A DNA stretch of 60,000 nucleotides, from contig NC_045144.1 in NCBI RefSeq assembly GCF_008831285.2, positions 19,175,716 through 19,235,715 on the forward strand. Reading direction: 5' to 3'. The notes beneath the pieces were generated by a model, which worked only from the letters and a program-made list of their open reading frames with translations, was not told the DNA's origin and made no database searches. The position numbers and the translations under genes were made by a program. Below, in pieces: positions 58,690 to 60,000 of the stretch (its first letter is position 1; each line of letters begins with the position of its first letter). The stretch comes from Nymphaea colorata (taxonomy: Eukaryota; Streptophyta; Magnoliopsida; Nymphaeales; Nymphaeaceae).

Positions 58690-59960
58690 CCTCATGTGAA
58701 CATCTAAAGTCCATGGCCGACCCTTGCGGAGGGACGGCCAAAGTAGCCCCATTTTTGTGGCAGGGGCCTTATGTTTCCTTTTTGGTATGTCAATGAAATA
58801 GGTGCGTTTCAAGTCTCAGTAGTTTTTCTTTTTGATTTCTCAAGATTTCGACTCCTCAGTGTATGACATAGTTAAATCAAAAGCAAAATTTAAATCACTC
58901 AAAAAAGCTAAATCTGTAACTACTTGATCCTTGTTTGACTTTTATTTCTTGGCATTTCCACCAGGTGGTATATAAAATAAATCAACGTCAGTGTCTAGTA
59001 TGACCTTTTTTTAGTTAGTAAATAGAAATTTTTGCTGCAATTTGCTTCTTTTCATCAGTTCTTCATGTTCAACAAAAAACTCGGTAGTGTATCTATTTTT
59101 TTTCACTTGAAGCTCGTAGCAGCATCAGATAATCATGTTCCACAGAGATCATCACGTTCTGCAGCTTGTAGCAGACTTACCAATCATCTTGTTCAAGCTC
59201 TATCACATCTGTTCAGAACATACCTTTCCATGTGCAGAGTGTTCCACTGCTTGAGTTGCAGAGAAGAACAAGAAAAAAGATTGTTGGTTATAAATGATGT
59301 TGTTGTACACTTGGTTTACAACTAATTATCAACTTCATGATACAAATCAATTGCCTTTCTCTAGACATGGAAACTATTTACAACTAATTGTGGGCTTGAT
59401 GATACTGATCAATTGCCTCTCCCCAGACTTGGAAACTATGGAGTAGAACAAGTTTTTGGATTTTCTTGATCCAGCATTTGTAACTCCACGTGACTTAGAT
59501 AAGGTGTAGATGTATGTTAGTATTGGTCTACTTTAGATTCAAGAAGGTGCAGCAGATAATGCAACCATGTTACCCATTGTTCTTAGCTGACCAGTGATTT
59601 TGAGGTACTGTCTGCACTCAAGTAACCAGCTTATGCATTATCGTCAATGGAAGCTTGGTAAGAGGTGCGTGTTCTGCTTTCTAGTAAGGAGAAGATGGAT
59701 ATAACAGAAAAAGCATATAGTAGTTGGCTTTATTTCTAATGTAAGTTTTTTGTCTGAAGAAGATACTGTGCACAATGGCTGCTTGCTTCATTGAACAGTA
59801 TCTTTGATGATACCACTTTTATCTTCTGTATGAAATTTTCCATGTTCATGTTGGCTTCCTAAAAGAGGCTTGACCTTCATGTGGGTGTGTTAATTCTATA
59901 ACAAATATCTGAATTAATTTCAGTAGTAGACTATAAGCTGTCTCTTTTCTTCTGTTTCAG
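58690..59960. repeat. Duplicated block, right copy, with extra sequence
   Basis: Matches 41600-42167 but is about 700 bp longer. Added text includes repeated GATCATCACGTTCTGCAG-type and GGAAACTATxxAxxACAA segments (59368, 59434). It ends at the acceptor before 59961. Confidence 0.6.
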
Positions 59961-60000
59961 GTACAGTTGCCACGGGTATACGGTTATGTTGATTTCAAAG
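59961..60000 (+). other. Exon-like segment, right copy, runs off the window
   Basis: Acceptor CTTCTGTTTCAG, then VQLPRVYGYVDFK in the same frame as 42168. It continues beyond the window, so the reading frame cannot be judged. Confidence 0.35.

Overview
The window is nuclear DNA of a flowering plant. Genes have GT-AG introns and TATA-box promoters, two families are plant-type (an ABA-responsive HVA22 protein and a DUF4408/DUF761 protein), CT/GA and AT microsatellites are abundant, and most of the sequence is AT-rich and repetitive. The species cannot be named from the sequence. No bacterial-type operons, CRISPR arrays, rRNA or tRNA genes were seen.

Layout. 0-9.2 kb: two ordinary single-copy genes on the + strand, a five-exon HVA22 gene (1448-2392) with an ABRE/G-box promoter and an intronless membrane DUF4408/DUF761 gene (8339-8974), separated by simple repeats. 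9.2-13 kb: gene-poor spacer with a 115-bp tandem duplication and a 36-bp perfect palindrome. 13-31.7 kb: a tandem array of units about 5.2-5.5 kb apart (three near-complete, a fourth truncated). Each full unit has two inverted arms of about 520 bp around a 28-nt loop, a minus-strand TATAAATA motif beside the hairpin, and a region rich in short CGTCACTAAAGG-like repeats resembling a CACTA-type subterminal region. The arms are diverged inverted copies of one gene fragment.

31.7-60 kb: a second nested duplication field. Its genic component is a family of small two-exon genes that I do not recognise. Three look intact: a 54-residue product (40448-41022) and two 91-residue products (50130-50863, 54307-55022). 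Around them are decayed or rearranged relatives at about 18.0, 32.1, 39.3, 48.8, 54.0, 56.7 and 57.4 kb. Two sub-types alternate in dyads (48.8/50.1, 54.0/54.3, 56.7/57.4 kb). They travel with a cassette of flanking repeats: 142-163-bp tandem units, an AT tract, and a conserved 60-bp block. A 376-384-bp MITE with TAA target duplications is present at two of the paralogous sites and absent from two others, which gives a relative order for some duplications.

The two most interesting objects are the amplified hairpin array, a plausible source of small RNAs, and the amplifying small lysine-rich amphipathic protein family. Both rest on structure read directly from the sequence. Their functions are inference.
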